From Leptospira limi (GTDB lineage: Bacteria > Spirochaetota > Leptospiria > Leptospirales > Leptospiraceae): a stretch of DNA of 64,000 nucleotides. The position numbers were made by a program, and so were the translations under genes. The stretch's first letter is position 1; every line of letters starts with the position of its first letter. Positions 55,498-64,000 of the stretch are shown here, in pieces. The stretch is from positions 1 through 64,000 of the forward strand of contig NZ_JAMQPV010000001.1 in NCBI RefSeq assembly GCF_026151395.1, written 5' to 3'. Below the pieces are notes generated by a model. It had not been told where the DNA came from. It was given only the letters and a program-made list of their open reading frames with translations, and did no database searches.

Positions 55498-56337
55498 ATG
55501 AAACGAATCGCAACTTTGTTACTCTTATCGATTTTAAGCTTACAACCAATTTTATCGGAAGACAAACCTGTTCCACCAGGTCCACCTAAGGAAGGATATT
55601 ACATCATCACTTATAAAAACTACTCCGTAAATTTAGAAATACAAGTGAATGGATATGATGTTCGGAGTGGTTTATCGAACGAGGATTCATCAGGACAAGC
55701 TGATATCAACTATTGGATCTTACCTAGCGATAATAAAATTAGAATCCGATTCACAGAACGAAAACAAAATAAAAAACAAACTTCAGGATTACCAAGTGAA
55801 GCTGAAGTAAAACTCATCATTGGTCAGAAAGGCCAATTCCCTGATGAAGGTGTTTTACTTGAAAAAGTTGAACACAACCAATCAAATCCAAAACAAATGG
55901 GCTTATGGATTGAAATTCCGTTTCAAACCCCATTCTCCCCACCTAGTGAGCTGTGGAAACAAGCAGAAACTTTAAGTCTATCAAAAGAATTGGAGGATTC
56001 CGCTATCTCTTTTTTAAAAGAATTCACCCAAGTACTCAATACAAAAGATGCAAAAAAGATTTTGTCTGCGACTTCCTTTCGAGCAAAAGATACATCCGAA
56101 GTTAGATACTACCCTTATAATGAAGCTGATGAATTAAAATCAATTCAAGGAATGACTAAATCAATCGGGTCCTCATGGAAACTCAATCCATCAGAAACTC
56201 AATTTAAATTACTTTGTAACAATCAAATTCTTGAAATCACAAACAAAAAAGGAGACCCGATTATCACTTCCAAAAAAGGTGCAGCGATTCCCGTTTATTT
56301 GAGTCGGATTGCAGGGAAATGGGTCATTGTTCGTTAG
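55498..56337 (+). CDS. Secreted protein of unknown function
   Basis: The 279-residue product has a signal peptide (MKRIATLLLLSILSLQPILS) and a mature domain that begins KPVPPGPPKEGYYI. A strand-rich region is followed by a helix-rich part and a C-terminal region with YLSRIAGKWVIVR, similar to SnoaL- or DUF-type periplasmic proteins. GGAGA eight bases before the ATG supports the start. Family unrecognised. Confidence 0.6.
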   Translation: MKRIATLLLLSILSLQPILSEDKPVPPGPPKEGYYIITYKNYSVNLEIQVNGYDVRSGLSNEDSSGQADINYWILPSDNKIRIRFTERKQNKKQTSGLPSEAEVKLIIGQKGQFPDEGVLLEKVEHNQSNPKQMGLWIEIPFQTPFSPPSELWKQAETLSLSKELEDSAISFLKEFTQVLNTKDAKKILSATSFRAKDTSEVRYYPYNEADELKSIQGMTKSIGSSWKLNPSETQFKLLCNNQILEITNKKGDPIITSKKGAAIPVYLSRIAGKWVIVR

Positions 56338-56400
56338 TATCTTATTTCCATTGATGATAAATTACATGAAATAAGAACCTATCTAAAAAGTACTACCAAG

Positions 56401-56420
56401 GGGAGAAATGTATTTCTCCC
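56401..56420. other. Perfect hairpin without T run
   Basis: GGGAGAAA and TTTCTCCC form an eight-pair stem around TGTA between two convergent genes. Neither strand has a T tract, so termination is doubtful. Confidence 0.35.
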
Positions 56421-56431
56421 TCAGCTTAAGA

Positions 56432-57712
56432 TTAGTTTGATTCCCGAACTGATTTTTTCTTCTCCGAAATTGCATAGATTTTTTTTGGAGAGCTAATTCC
56501 TTTCAATTTATGTTCGCCAAGCTCTTCCCACCTAACCGGAATTTGTTTGGCCAAGTTTTCGGAGGCAAGAACTGCTTTTCCTAACTCACCACACATACCT
56601 GCGATCCGACTCGTCAAATTAACAGCTTCTCCAATCACAGTAAAATCCAAACGATCCATAGATCCGATATTTCCATACAAGATTTCACCAGAATGCAAAC
56701 CGACACCATGATGGATTGAAATTTTACCCTCTTTTTCTCTTTCTTGGTTTAATTGCTTTAACAATTCACCTAACTTACGAATTGCGAGTAACACTTTTTT
56801 GCCTACAACCAATTTGTTTTTCTCATTGTAGGGAAATACTGCAAGGACACCATCCCCTAACAACTTTAACACTTCTCCCCCAAATCTTTCAATTTGAGGA
56901 ATCGCTACACCAAAATAATCATTTAATAACTTGATAACTTCTTCAGGTGGAAGGGTTTCACTTATGCCAGAATAATTTCGAATATCTGAAAACCAAATTA
57001 CTGATTGGATATTCTCTAACTCACCTAAATAAATTTTGCCAGAGTATACTGTTGAACCAGTTCTTTTCCCCAAATAAATACTGAGTAAGGATTCTGTGAG
57101 TTCTGATTGGATAAAAGTCCACCACTTCAACGCAATTAGGTTTAAAGATTTTGTTAAAAAATCTACTTCTGTTTCATTAAATCCATTTGGTTTTTTCGTT
57201 AATAAACTTAAAAAAGCATAACTATTTCCTTTTTGGATGACAGGTACTGCCAAATACCCAGTTCCACCTAAAGGTGCTAATTCTTCCAAAATAGGATAAG
57301 GATAATCGCCTTTTTTACTAGGATCAAACTGATAATAATATGTTTTTTTGGAAGTTAAAACATAATGTATAGGACTTGCTGTAAATTGTGAAGACTGTAT
57401 AGAACCTAATCTAAATTTGGTGACTCGAATGGAAGAATCTGGAAATTCGTAAAGTGAACTTGAATGGAATAACGAATTTACCTGAACATCAAATAGTTCT
57501 TTTTGGGAATTTGGTGCCCAAAGATATGCCATCGTCTCGACTTGGGGGTGTAAAGTTTTTGTTCCCATATTCCCTCTCATAATATCAAAACCTAAAGATT
57601 GTAAGTATTGAATATAAGAATGGAATAAAACAGCCGGAGAATCAATTTTAGGAAGTTCTACCAAATACCAATCCATAAAACTATCGAGTAAAGACTTGGA
57701 TTCGTTTGTCAT
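56432..57712 (-). CDS. Class III adenylate/guanylate cyclase
   Basis: This is a soluble 426-residue protein. Residues of about 15-210 resemble a GAF-like sensor. The cyclase catalytic domain spans about 235-415: VIWFSDIRNYSGIS (metal Asp), EVLKLLGDGVLAVF (substrate Lys and second Asp) and FTVIGEAVNLTSRIAGMCG (transition-state Asn and Arg). It probably makes cAMP. No transmembrane segment. It is a single-gene unit. Confidence 0.9.
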   Translation of the reverse strand: MTNESKSLLDSFMDWYLVELPKIDSPAVLFHSYIQYLQSLGFDIMRGNMGTKTLHPQVETMAYLWAPNSQKELFDVQVNSLFHSSSLYEFPDSSIRVTKFRLGSIQSSQFTASPIHYVLTSKKTYYYQFDPSKKGDYPYPILEELAPLGGTGYLAVPVIQKGNSYAFLSLLTKKPNGFNETEVDFLTKSLNLIALKWWTFIQSELTESLLSIYLGKRTGSTVYSGKIYLGELENIQSVIWFSDIRNYSGISETLPPEEVIKLLNDYFGVAIPQIERFGGEVLKLLGDGVLAVFPYNEKNKLVVGKKVLLAIRKLGELLKQLNQEREKEGKISIHHGVGLHSGEILYGNIGSMDRLDFTVIGEAVNLTSRIAGMCGELGKAVLASENLAKQIPVRWEELGEHKLKGISSPKKIYAISEKKKSVRESN

Positions 57713-57749
57713 GGAATGTTTATTGGATAAGGAAAAAGAAAGAAGGCAA

Positions 57750-57789
57750 GAAAATAAAGAAATTCACCCCGCCAAATGACAGGGTGAAT
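57750..57789 (-). terminator. Terminator of icd
   Basis: On the minus strand ATTCACCC pairs with GGGTGAAT around a 12-base loop, followed by TTCTTTATTTT. Confidence 0.8.
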
Positions 57790-57797
57790 CGTATTGT

Positions 57798-59009
57798 TTA
57801 TTTGAGTTTAGCATCCAAACGTTTTTGTACAGCTTCCATGAATTGAAAAGTATCCAATTCTGTTTTCTTTGCTGCTGTTGAAAGGGAAAGTAGATCTTTT
57901 GTCATTTCTCCGCCTTCAATTGTTTCGATGATTGCCTCTTCTAATTTGTGAGCAAAATTCACTACATCTGGAGTTCCATCGAGTTCTCCACGTTTTGCAA
58001 GGGCACCTGTCCAAGCAAAAATAGATGCTACTGAGTTTGTAGAAGTAGTTTCCCCTTTTTGATACTTACGGTAGTGACGTGTCACAGTTCCGTGAGCTGC
58101 TTCGTATTCGTATTTTCCATCTGGGGACACAAGAACGGAAGTCATAAGTCCAAGAGATCCAAAACCAGAAGCAACCATATCACTCATCACGTCACCATCA
58201 TAGTTCATGAGAGCCCAAAGTTGACCACCTTCGTTTTTCATGATTTGTGCAACCGCATCATCAATGAGGTAATAGCTGTAAGTGATACCTGCAGCTTTCA
58301 TTGCAGATTCTTGTTCTTTTGCCATCGTATCAAAGATATCACGGAAACGAGCATGGTATTTTTTTGAAATGGTATCTTTTGTTGCAAACCAGATGCTGAT
58401 TTTTTCAGATAATGCATATGTGAAACATGCTTTTGCAAAAGACTTAATAGACTCATCCAAGTTGTGCATCGCAAGAGCAACACCTGCACCTTTAAATTCA
58501 TTTACGAGTAGTCTTTGTTTTTCTTTTCCAGATGCATCTGTATAAACGAGTTCTACTTTTCCTGGACCATCTACAAGAATCTCTACGTCACGATAGATAT
58601 CACCGTATGCATGGCGACCAATCGCAATTGGTTTTTTCCAAGAATTAACTGCCGCTGGAATGTTTTTGATAATGATTGGTTTACGAAATACAGTTCCATC
58701 TAAAATTGCACGGATTGTTCCGTTAGGTGATTTCCACTCTTGTTTTAAATTGTATTCTTTTACCCGGTCAGCATTTGGAGTGATTGTCGCACACTTCACA
58801 CCAACACCGTGTTTTTTGATCGCATTAGCAGAATCAACAGTTACTTGGTCATCCGTTTTATCACGATATTCTACACCGAGATCATAATACTCTAATGTAA
58901 TATCTAAGTAAGGGTGAATGAAACGATCTTTGATTTCTTTCCAGATGATTCTTGTCATTTCATCGCCGTCTAACTCGACTAACGGTGTTTTTACTTTAAT
59001 TTTTCCCAT
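57798..59009 (-). CDS. icd: NADP-dependent isocitrate dehydrogenase
   Basis: This enzyme makes 2-oxoglutarate and CO2 from isocitrate in the TCA cycle. The 403-residue protein is of the eukaryotic-type homodimer family: [43 protein letters not shown] (substrate Arg), [19 protein letters not shown] and [10 protein letters not shown]. It is unlike E. coli Icd. AGGAG precedes the ATG at 59009. It has its own terminator. Confidence 0.96.
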   Translation of the reverse strand: MGKIKVKTPLVELDGDEMTRIIWKEIKDRFIHPYLDITLEYYDLGVEYRDKTDDQVTVDSANAIKKHGVGVKCATITPNADRVKEYNLKQEWKSPNGTIRAILDGTVFRKPIIIKNIPAAVNSWKKPIAIGRHAYGDIYRDVEILVDGPGKVELVYTDASGKEKQRLLVNEFKGAGVALAMHNLDESIKSFAKACFTYALSEKISIWFATKDTISKKYHARFRDIFDTMAKEQESAMKAAGITYSYYLIDDAVAQIMKNEGGQLWALMNYDGDVMSDMVASGFGSLGLMTSVLVSPDGKYEYEAAHGTVTRHYRKYQKGETTSTNSVASIFAWTGALAKRGELDGTPDVVNFAHKLEEAIIETIEGGEMTKDLLSLSTAAKKTELDTFQFMEAVQKRLDAKLK

Positions 59010-59055
59010 TGATTTCTCCTAAACTCATACTATTTTAACTTTAAAATTATAAAAC

Positions 59056-59622
59056 TTAATTGGGACTTCCCATATAACGATTCCAAATATAATGACAGAA
59101 CTCTGTCGAATTATTGATCGCTCCTGAAATGGTATGGATTCCAGTGAAGGATGTATATCTTTTTCTATAAGCGTCCGATTCCGAAACAAGAGAAAGTTTC
59201 GCTTCTAATTGGAGTAAAACTTCTTTCCAGGTTTCACAATGTTCGGCTACAAAAGGATCATTTGCTTTGATTTTTAATTGGTTGGCTTCTGAAATGTGAA
59301 TTTCCCAAAAATGAGCCGGAAATGCAGGAGGAGTATAACGATCGCGAATGGTTTCCAAATCTTTTTCGATTTCCTGGTCTTTGAAACTATGGAAAAAGAA
59401 AAAACCACTGAGTTTGAGTGAGATAGGCAAATAAAACCGAAACGTTTTGTCATAGGATACCATTTGGTTTAACACCCAAAGGGTTGATTTCCCGGTTTTC
59501 CCTTTTTCTTGGAAGGATTTGGCATCCATTTTAGCCAATTCATCAAAACAGTATTGGGCGAACCGAAGTTTCTCTTTCCAGAATATTTCTAAGATCTCCG
59601 TGACCATGTCTGTTTCGTTCAT
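59056..59622 (-). CDS. Hypothetical protein
   Basis: From the ATG at 59622 the protein has 188 residues and is helix-rich: ILEIFWKEKLRFAQYCFDELAKM and STLWVLNQMVSYDKTFRFY. The pattern is slightly like DinB-type four-helix bundles, but the metal-binding His triad is not clear. The frame is open to 59763, which would overlap the divergent gene. The true start is uncertain. Function unknown. Confidence 0.55.
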   Translation of the reverse strand: MNETDMVTEILEIFWKEKLRFAQYCFDELAKMDAKSFQEKGKTGKSTLWVLNQMVSYDKTFRFYLPISLKLSGFFFFHSFKDQEIEKDLETIRDRYTPPAFPAHFWEIHISEANQLKIKANDPFVAEHCETWKEVLLQLEAKLSLVSESDAYRKRYTSFTGIHTISGAINNSTEFCHYIWNRYMGSPN

Positions 59623-59701
59623 CTTGGATAGGGGAAAGTATTTTTCAAGTGAGAATCCTTTTTTAAGAACCAAGTCACTCTCTCGTTTACCTCCCTTTGG
59701 T

Positions 59702-60076
59702 ATGAATGACAATGATTTATCCTGGCATGAATTGGTTTCGAAAAAAGAAGAGTTTTTACACATCCTAAGGATTCTAAACCATTATTACGAAATGAGAGGG
59801 GAAACCAAGTCCAAACAATTTGGATTTAGGCGCCTTCTTGCCGATTCTGATCCAAACTCTGTCCAAATCTTTTTTGCGAAGATTGGCCAGTTCGAATACC
59901 AGGTAGCTTGCCGCATTTTACCCAATGAGGAAACGGAAACTTGGATCCATGTAGATGGTATTGCCGAGGAAAGAGAGCGTTTACGACAAATTGGAAATAC
60001 AGAACACCCTGTGTTCTCTTTAGTGTGTTTGGGTGATCTCTTTTCGATCTCCGTTCCAACTCTTTTGTCCATTTAA
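59702..60076 (+). CDS. Hypothetical protein
   Basis: The 124-residue protein from ATG 59702 starts MNDNDLSWHELVSKKEEFL. It has no signal peptide or recognised motif. The open frame to 59519 overlaps the minus-strand gene and is not used. Divergent from the neighbouring hypothetical gene, with about 80 bases between. Function unknown. Confidence 0.5.
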   Translation: MNDNDLSWHELVSKKEEFLHILRILNHYYEMRGETKSKQFGFRRLLADSDPNSVQIFFAKIGQFEYQVACRILPNEETETWIHVDGIAEERERLRQIGNTEHPVFSLVCLGDLFSISVPTLLSI

Positions 60077-60126
60077 AGGAAATCCCCAAGAAAAACCTTG
60101 CTTCTTTTTTCAGGTCCTATTAGTCT

Positions 60127-61170
60127 TTGTCGGTGCGATGGAAGAGTAACATTGGTAATCTCCTCTTGGTTGTTTTGGTATTTGTGAGTTTAACCCAAAA
60201 CATTTCTGCTGAAGATTTTAAAACACAACACTACCCTGAAGAAGGTTACCTGCAAGGTTGGAATTTTACCTTTCGGAATGAAAAGTACAATCTGTTTGCA
60301 ACCTTTCTTGTGAGTAATTTTGGTCCAGGTTCCCTCAACAATGGAATCTCATTACTGTTAAAAACCAAAGAACAACCTGTATTTTATTCCACTCGCGAAT
60401 TTGATGCAGAAGAGTATGAATTTAAAAAAGGACAGTTTTACCAACGAAGTGGTGAAAACTGGATGGAATATAAAAACGGAGTGTATTCGTTTTATATGAA
60501 CTACGGTGATTGGGAAATCAAATTGGATTACAAACCACGTAGAGGCAATGTCCCCATTTCCAAAGGTAAATTCCCTTTAATAGAGAAAGGAAAATTCGTT
60601 CAAGCAGACATCCCTTTTTCCTACTCCAGTGTCACAGGAACCATTCGATACAAAGATGTCACAGAAGAAGTAAAAGGTGTTGGAGGGCTAGAACATATCC
60701 TTACCAATGAAGCAGTTTATCAGTTTTCCAAAAAATGGGAACTGGTTCGTTCCCAAACAAAAGACAATTATCGAATTTTTACAGGTGGTTTTATTGGAAA
60801 TTCTAATTTCCCAGGTGAATTTTTCCGTAGAGTTGCTGTTCTCAATCCTTCAGGAAATTTAATCTTAGAAGGAACAGTTGAGAGGGTAGAAGTTTTAGAA
60901 TGGGAAAAAGAACCTACTTCCGGTTATACGATTCCAAAATCGGAAATTTTATACTTCCAAAATGAAACTTGTAGATTGAATGTAAAACGAACTCGTCCCA
61001 TTGCAACAATGAGTGCCTTGGAAAATATTTCTTCTTTTTTACGATTTTTCATCCAATTGTTTTTTGCAAAACCCTACCAAATCCATTGGTATGCAGAACT
61101 TAAATTAGAATGCCCTGAATATTCAGGGGAAGCAAAAGGTTACCATTCCAATTATTTAATTAACGAATAA
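60127..61170 (+). CDS. Secreted protein, possibly lipocalin-like (AttH/CrtC-like)
   Basis: The 347-residue product has a signal peptide (NLLLVVLVFVSLTQNISA) and a beta-rich mature domain: EEGYLQGWNFTFRN, ATFLVSNFGPGS, and VEVLEWEKEPTSGYTIPKS. The pattern recalls two-domain lipocalin-like proteins such as AttH or hydroxyneurosporene-synthase-like ones. Start is TTG at 60127 or GTG at 60133; no clear Shine-Dalgarno. Confidence in the family is low. Confidence 0.6.
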   Translation: MSVRWKSNIGNLLLVVLVFVSLTQNISAEDFKTQHYPEEGYLQGWNFTFRNEKYNLFATFLVSNFGPGSLNNGISLLLKTKEQPVFYSTREFDAEEYEFKKGQFYQRSGENWMEYKNGVYSFYMNYGDWEIKLDYKPRRGNVPISKGKFPLIEKGKFVQADIPFSYSSVTGTIRYKDVTEEVKGVGGLEHILTNEAVYQFSKKWELVRSQTKDNYRIFTGGFIGNSNFPGEFFRRVAVLNPSGNLILEGTVERVEVLEWEKEPTSGYTIPKSEILYFQNETCRLNVKRTRPIATMSALENISSFLRFFIQLFFAKPYQIHWYAELKLECPEYSGEAKGYHSNYLINE

Positions 61171-61186
61171 TCAATGGTACCGATTC

Positions 61187-62134
61187 TTATAAAATAAACT
61201 TTTGGCCTTCATGTGCTATGTGTACTTGCATACCACCTGGTTTTAGTAAACGTGCTTCGTCTAAGATGATCCTTGCCACTTCATGGTCAGTATGGTCAGG
61301 TTCATGGTGGGTTAAAACCACTGATCGAATTTCCATCATTTCTGCGAATTCAACAGCCTTACTAACAGCTGTATGCCCCCAGCCTATTTTTTTCTCTGCT
61401 TCGGAAGTGCTATACTGTGCATCAATGATGATAAGATCTGCGCCAGCAATTTGGGGTTTCATCTTTAATAGATGTTCTCTGTCTTCTTCACGGTATTCAA
61501 CATCCGTACAAAATAAAAATATCTTGTTACCTTCTCTAATCCTGTAACCCGTACACGAACCTGGGTGACGAAGTCCAAAAGGAATGATTTTTAGACCACC
61601 TAACATATAAGATTCAAATTCTTTCCATAAATGAAAATGTTTTTTAGAAGCCATTTGTTGGAAGGTAACTGGAAAGTTTTCAGGGTGTTGTTGTCTTTCC
61701 AAACGTTCTTCTAAATTGGGAATACAAGAATAAAAATGTATGTTCACTGAGGGTGAATACCCTGGTTTGAAAAATGGCCATCCTTGGATATGATCCCAAT
61801 GTGTGTGTGAGACAAGGATATGAATGTCCATCTCTTTTCCACTAAAGGCTTCAGATGCCAGCTGGTTTCCGAGTACTCGTAACCCTGTTCCCATATCCAA
61901 AATCACTCTTTCTCCACCATCACCTTCGATAAAAACACAAGTTGTATTGCCACCTAAGTCTTGTGAGAGAGGGATCGGTAGATGGTTTAAAAACTCCTCT
62001 TCGGAAAAACCGTTTGGGTCTTTTTTCCACTCTTCTTTTGCTAAATGCAGAATCTTTAAGGTTTTTTCTCGTTGTTCCTGTTTTGAAATCGGAGTGGGAA
62101 GACTACCTCGCACACCAAAAAGAGTTATTTTCAT
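61187..62134 (-). CDS. MBL-fold metallohydrolase
   Basis: The 315-residue protein begins MKITLFGVRGSLPTP and has the metal site HTHWDH (110-115), later LRHPGSCTGYRI, FCTDVEY and LTHHEPDH. It resembles the cyclic-nucleotide phosphodiesterase or RNase Z-like group. A cytosolic enzyme. Substrate unknown. It is divergent from trmB with about 48 bases between. Confidence 0.88.
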   Translation of the reverse strand: MKITLFGVRGSLPTPISKQEQREKTLKILHLAKEEWKKDPNGFSEEEFLNHLPIPLSQDLGGNTTCVFIEGDGGERVILDMGTGLRVLGNQLASEAFSGKEMDIHILVSHTHWDHIQGWPFFKPGYSPSVNIHFYSCIPNLEERLERQQHPENFPVTFQQMASKKHFHLWKEFESYMLGGLKIIPFGLRHPGSCTGYRIREGNKIFLFCTDVEYREEDREHLLKMKPQIAGADLIIIDAQYSTSEAEKKIGWGHTAVSKAVEFAEMMEIRSVVLTHHEPDHTDHEVARIILDEARLLKPGGMQVHIAHEGQKFIL

Positions 62135-62182
62135 CTAGTTCCTTTTAAAAATCCTGACATTAAATCATCGGAAGAAAAGCAA

Positions 62183-62842
62183 TTGTTAGTTAATCCAGAA
62201 ATCCAAGAAAAACTTTGGAAGTTTACCATTAGATCTTCCTACAAGTCTGACTATCTCCTGCAACCTAACGAACGCGGGAAAAAAATCGACCTAAAAAATT
62301 CTTTCCCTGCTCACACCAAAAACTTTGTTTTGGAGTTAGGTTCTGGTTGGGGTGAAGTTGCCATTGAATTGGCAAAAAATGACCAACAAACAGGTTACCT
62401 ACTCATGGAAAAAAAGGTAAACCGCATCATCCACACCGAAAAACAAAGAAAAACGTTAGGTTTGGAAAATATTCGTTATATGACCGTTAACTTCCAATGG
62501 TTTTTCGATGAACTCCTTGAGAAAGAAATTTTTGACAAAATCATTATCAATTTTCCCGATCCATGGCCAAAAAAAAAGCATCATAAAAATAGACTGATGC
62601 AACCTCATATGATACAACAAATATCTAGTTTGTTAAAACCAGGTGGTGAACTTTTATTTGCGACAGACTATGGTCCCTATGCGAGAAAAACCATCTCCCT
62701 ATTTCGAAAATTTCCTGAGTTTTTATGGAAGGACAAAGAATACGAATTTGAGAGGCCTGGATTTCCCATTTCATTTTTTGAGACGGAAAAACGAAATGAA
62801 GGGAAACGGATTTATTACTTAAAACGAACCAAACCTTTGTGA
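62183..62842 (+). CDS. trmB: tRNA (guanine-N7-)-methyltransferase
   Basis: TrmB makes m7G46 in the variable loop of tRNA. The 219-residue protein shows VLELGSGWGEVAIELA (SAM motif), LLMEKKVNRI and the hallmark INFPDPWPKKKHHKNRL. The end FETEKRNEGKRIYYLKR is typical. The start is a TTG at 62183 with GGAAG eight bases before it. Confidence 0.93.
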   Translation: MLVNPEIQEKLWKFTIRSSYKSDYLLQPNERGKKIDLKNSFPAHTKNFVLELGSGWGEVAIELAKNDQQTGYLLMEKKVNRIIHTEKQRKTLGLENIRYMTVNFQWFFDELLEKEIFDKIIINFPDPWPKKKHHKNRLMQPHMIQQISSLLKPGGELLFATDYGPYARKTISLFRKFPEFLWKDKEYEFERPGFPISFFETEKRNEGKRIYYLKRTKPL

Positions 62843-62918
62843 TTCGTTTTATAGCATTCCATCCGTCTTTATCGATTTAAGTGTCAGAAAATTGATTTGA
62901 GTCGTTTAACCACACACT

Positions 62919-64000
62919 CTAATCTACAGTCACCGTACTGATTCGCAAACCGTCACGATCACCTTTCCAAGGAACAGGTGTTTTTTCCTTTCCTTTGATG
63001 ATGACCAATTCCTTCGATCTTCCTTCAACTACCAAACCATCCATAGGGTAATAAAAATCACCTTCGATTTGGTATGAATCTTTCCATTTTGAACCACCTT
63101 TCCAAAGATAAGTGGTATTCTCTGTATTCACTAGGAGTGAGTCGGGATTTTTTAAAACAGATCTTACCGATTCTGTTTTGCCGATGGCATATAATTTTGC
63201 TTTTTCAGTGCCTTCGTAGATTTGGCCACCGAGTTGAACCAAACAAGATTCCTCAAGACAACCTAAGAAGTTGGCAGACTCTTTTGTGTCTTTTTTGGCG
63301 ATAGGAAGTGATACTTTAGATTCCTTTTCGTTTGGTACAGATGGATCAAAAACTTGTACTAGAAAGTCTTTTTTAGTATCACGAATCACAAATAGTTTTC
63401 CTTCCCCATTAAGAGAGAATCCAACAAAATCATTTCCATTCCATTCTTCTTGTATTTCTAAATTTGGATTGGTACGAACCAGTTTTCGATTGGGAGATTT
63501 ATCTTTTTCCAGTAAGAGAAAAAATCCATTATTGTCAGCTGACCCTTGTTTTACTTTCCAACCAGCTAATACCTGTTTTTTGAAAGACATCTTTCCTGAT
63601 TCAGGATAAATTTTTGTAGCAGTATCATTGGAAATTCCCACAAGTTCTTTACCCGCCACAAGCAACTGGAATGGAGTAGAAGTGTATTGTTTCCAAACTA
63701 GTTCCTTGGTGATACGGTCATAACCTACAATCGCAGTACCATAATTTACGATAATACGATTTGGGTATACAATCGGAGTCGAAACTGGTGTTCCCGATAA
63801 ATTGAGATCTGTTACATGGAGTGGTTCATCATCTAAAGCATCCGAAGGAAGTAACCTTGCGTATTTTGTTTCACCATATTCACGTAAGATTTTCTCTTTC
63901 ACTGCATTTCGTTTAGACTTAGTTTTCTCTGATGGAGATTGTTTTTGTTTTGCATCCAAGATACGGAATTGGGCAAACATTGCTTCTGCAGATGGTTCTT
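62919..64000 (-). CDS. PQQ-type beta-propeller protein (5' end cut by window)
   Basis: The frame is open from the window edge at 64000; the first ATG inside the window, at 63980, is probably internal because EPSAEAMF runs on without a stop. At least 359 residues are visible. TPIVYPNRIIVNYGTAIVGYDRITKELVWKQ has the PQQ-like repeat pattern of BamB-type propellers. No signal peptide can be judged since the N-terminus is missing. Function unknown. Confidence 0.6.
   Translation of the reverse strand, partial: EPSAEAMFAQFRILDAKQKQSPSEKTKSKRNAVKEKILREYGETKYARLLPSDALDDEPLHVTDLNLSGTPVSTPIVYPNRIIVNYGTAIVGYDRITKELVWKQYTSTPFQLLVAGKELVGISNDTATKIYPESGKMSFKKQVLAGWKVKQGSADNNGFFLLLEKDKSPNRKLVRTNPNLEIQEEWNGNDFVGFSLNGEGKLFVIRDTKKDFLVQVFDPSVPNEKESKVSLPIAKKDTKESANFLGCLEESCLVQLGGQIYEGTEKAKLYAIGKTESVRSVLKNPDSLLVNTENTTYLWKGGSKWKDSYQIEGDFYYPMDGLVVEGRSKELVIIKGKEKTPVPWKGDRDGLRISTVTVD

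Noticed and set aside
56401..56420. Eight-pair hairpin as terminator
   Set aside because: No T tract on either strand.

Overview
The window looks like chromosomal DNA of a spirochaete of the genus Leptospira, probably a saprophytic or low-virulence species. Signs of this are the AT-rich composition with short intergenic gaps, many lipoproteins with loose spirochaetal lipoboxes (LQC, ITC, ISAC, VGC), free use of TTG and GTG starts, a eukaryotic-type NADP isocitrate dehydrogenase, and a rich set of two-component, HDOD, GGDEF and adenylate-cyclase proteins. This is inferred from protein recognition only; no search was run. I see no rRNA, tRNA, CRISPR array, insertion sequence or phage gene.

Left arm (1-12.3 kb). 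A long minus-strand gene string runs from about 8.3 kb down to 0.5 kb: a cellulose-synthase-like glycosyltransferase, a small Cys-rich protein, an RnfC-like iron-sulfur protein, a polytopic membrane protein, a PtsN-type EIIA, two Dpp/Opp-type permeases with no ATPase or binding protein, and a PEGA-domain protein. Divergent from it is a large membrane protein overlapping a MotA homologue that has no MotB beside it. An RlmK-like rRNA methyltransferase closes the region.

Middle (12.5-31.7 kb). RNase H, a Fur-family regulator and a CCA-adding/poly(A) polymerase are followed by an outer-membrane barrel protein with a Cys-rich lipoprotein, an MCP, a di-haem peroxidase, and a cobalamin riboswitch in front of two lipoproteins. 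SecA, a glutamine amidotransferase and a TlpA-like lipoprotein lie on the minus strand. An acidic-tailed protein then overlaps closely with a Maf/MptE-like gene whose start appears to be non-canonical. A GHKL-like/HDOD fusion overlaps an ABC ATPase.

Right arm (31.7-64 kb). A 1242-residue lipoprotein with carboxypeptidase-like repeats is followed by a DUF445 protein and an epimerase. Next is a compact arsenic operon (arsR, arsC, a Cys-tailed protein, acr3) with a visible operator. A minus-strand signalling operon (PAS protein, membrane protein, GAF-GGDEF) follows, then general metabolism: acyl-CoA dehydrogenase, lipoprotein hydrolase, SDR, ArsR/SRPBCC pair, aldo/keto reductase, SsuD-like monooxygenase, sodium symporter, adenylate cyclase, Icd, an MBL hydrolase and TrmB. 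The last gene is cut by the window edge.

Most noteworthy are the B12 riboswitch with a hairpin that can mask the Shine-Dalgarno of surface lipoproteins, the reduced Rnf-like pair, the Maf-like gene that needs an ATT (or other non-standard) start, the arsenic operon with its Cys-tailed member, and two GC-rich intergenic elements.
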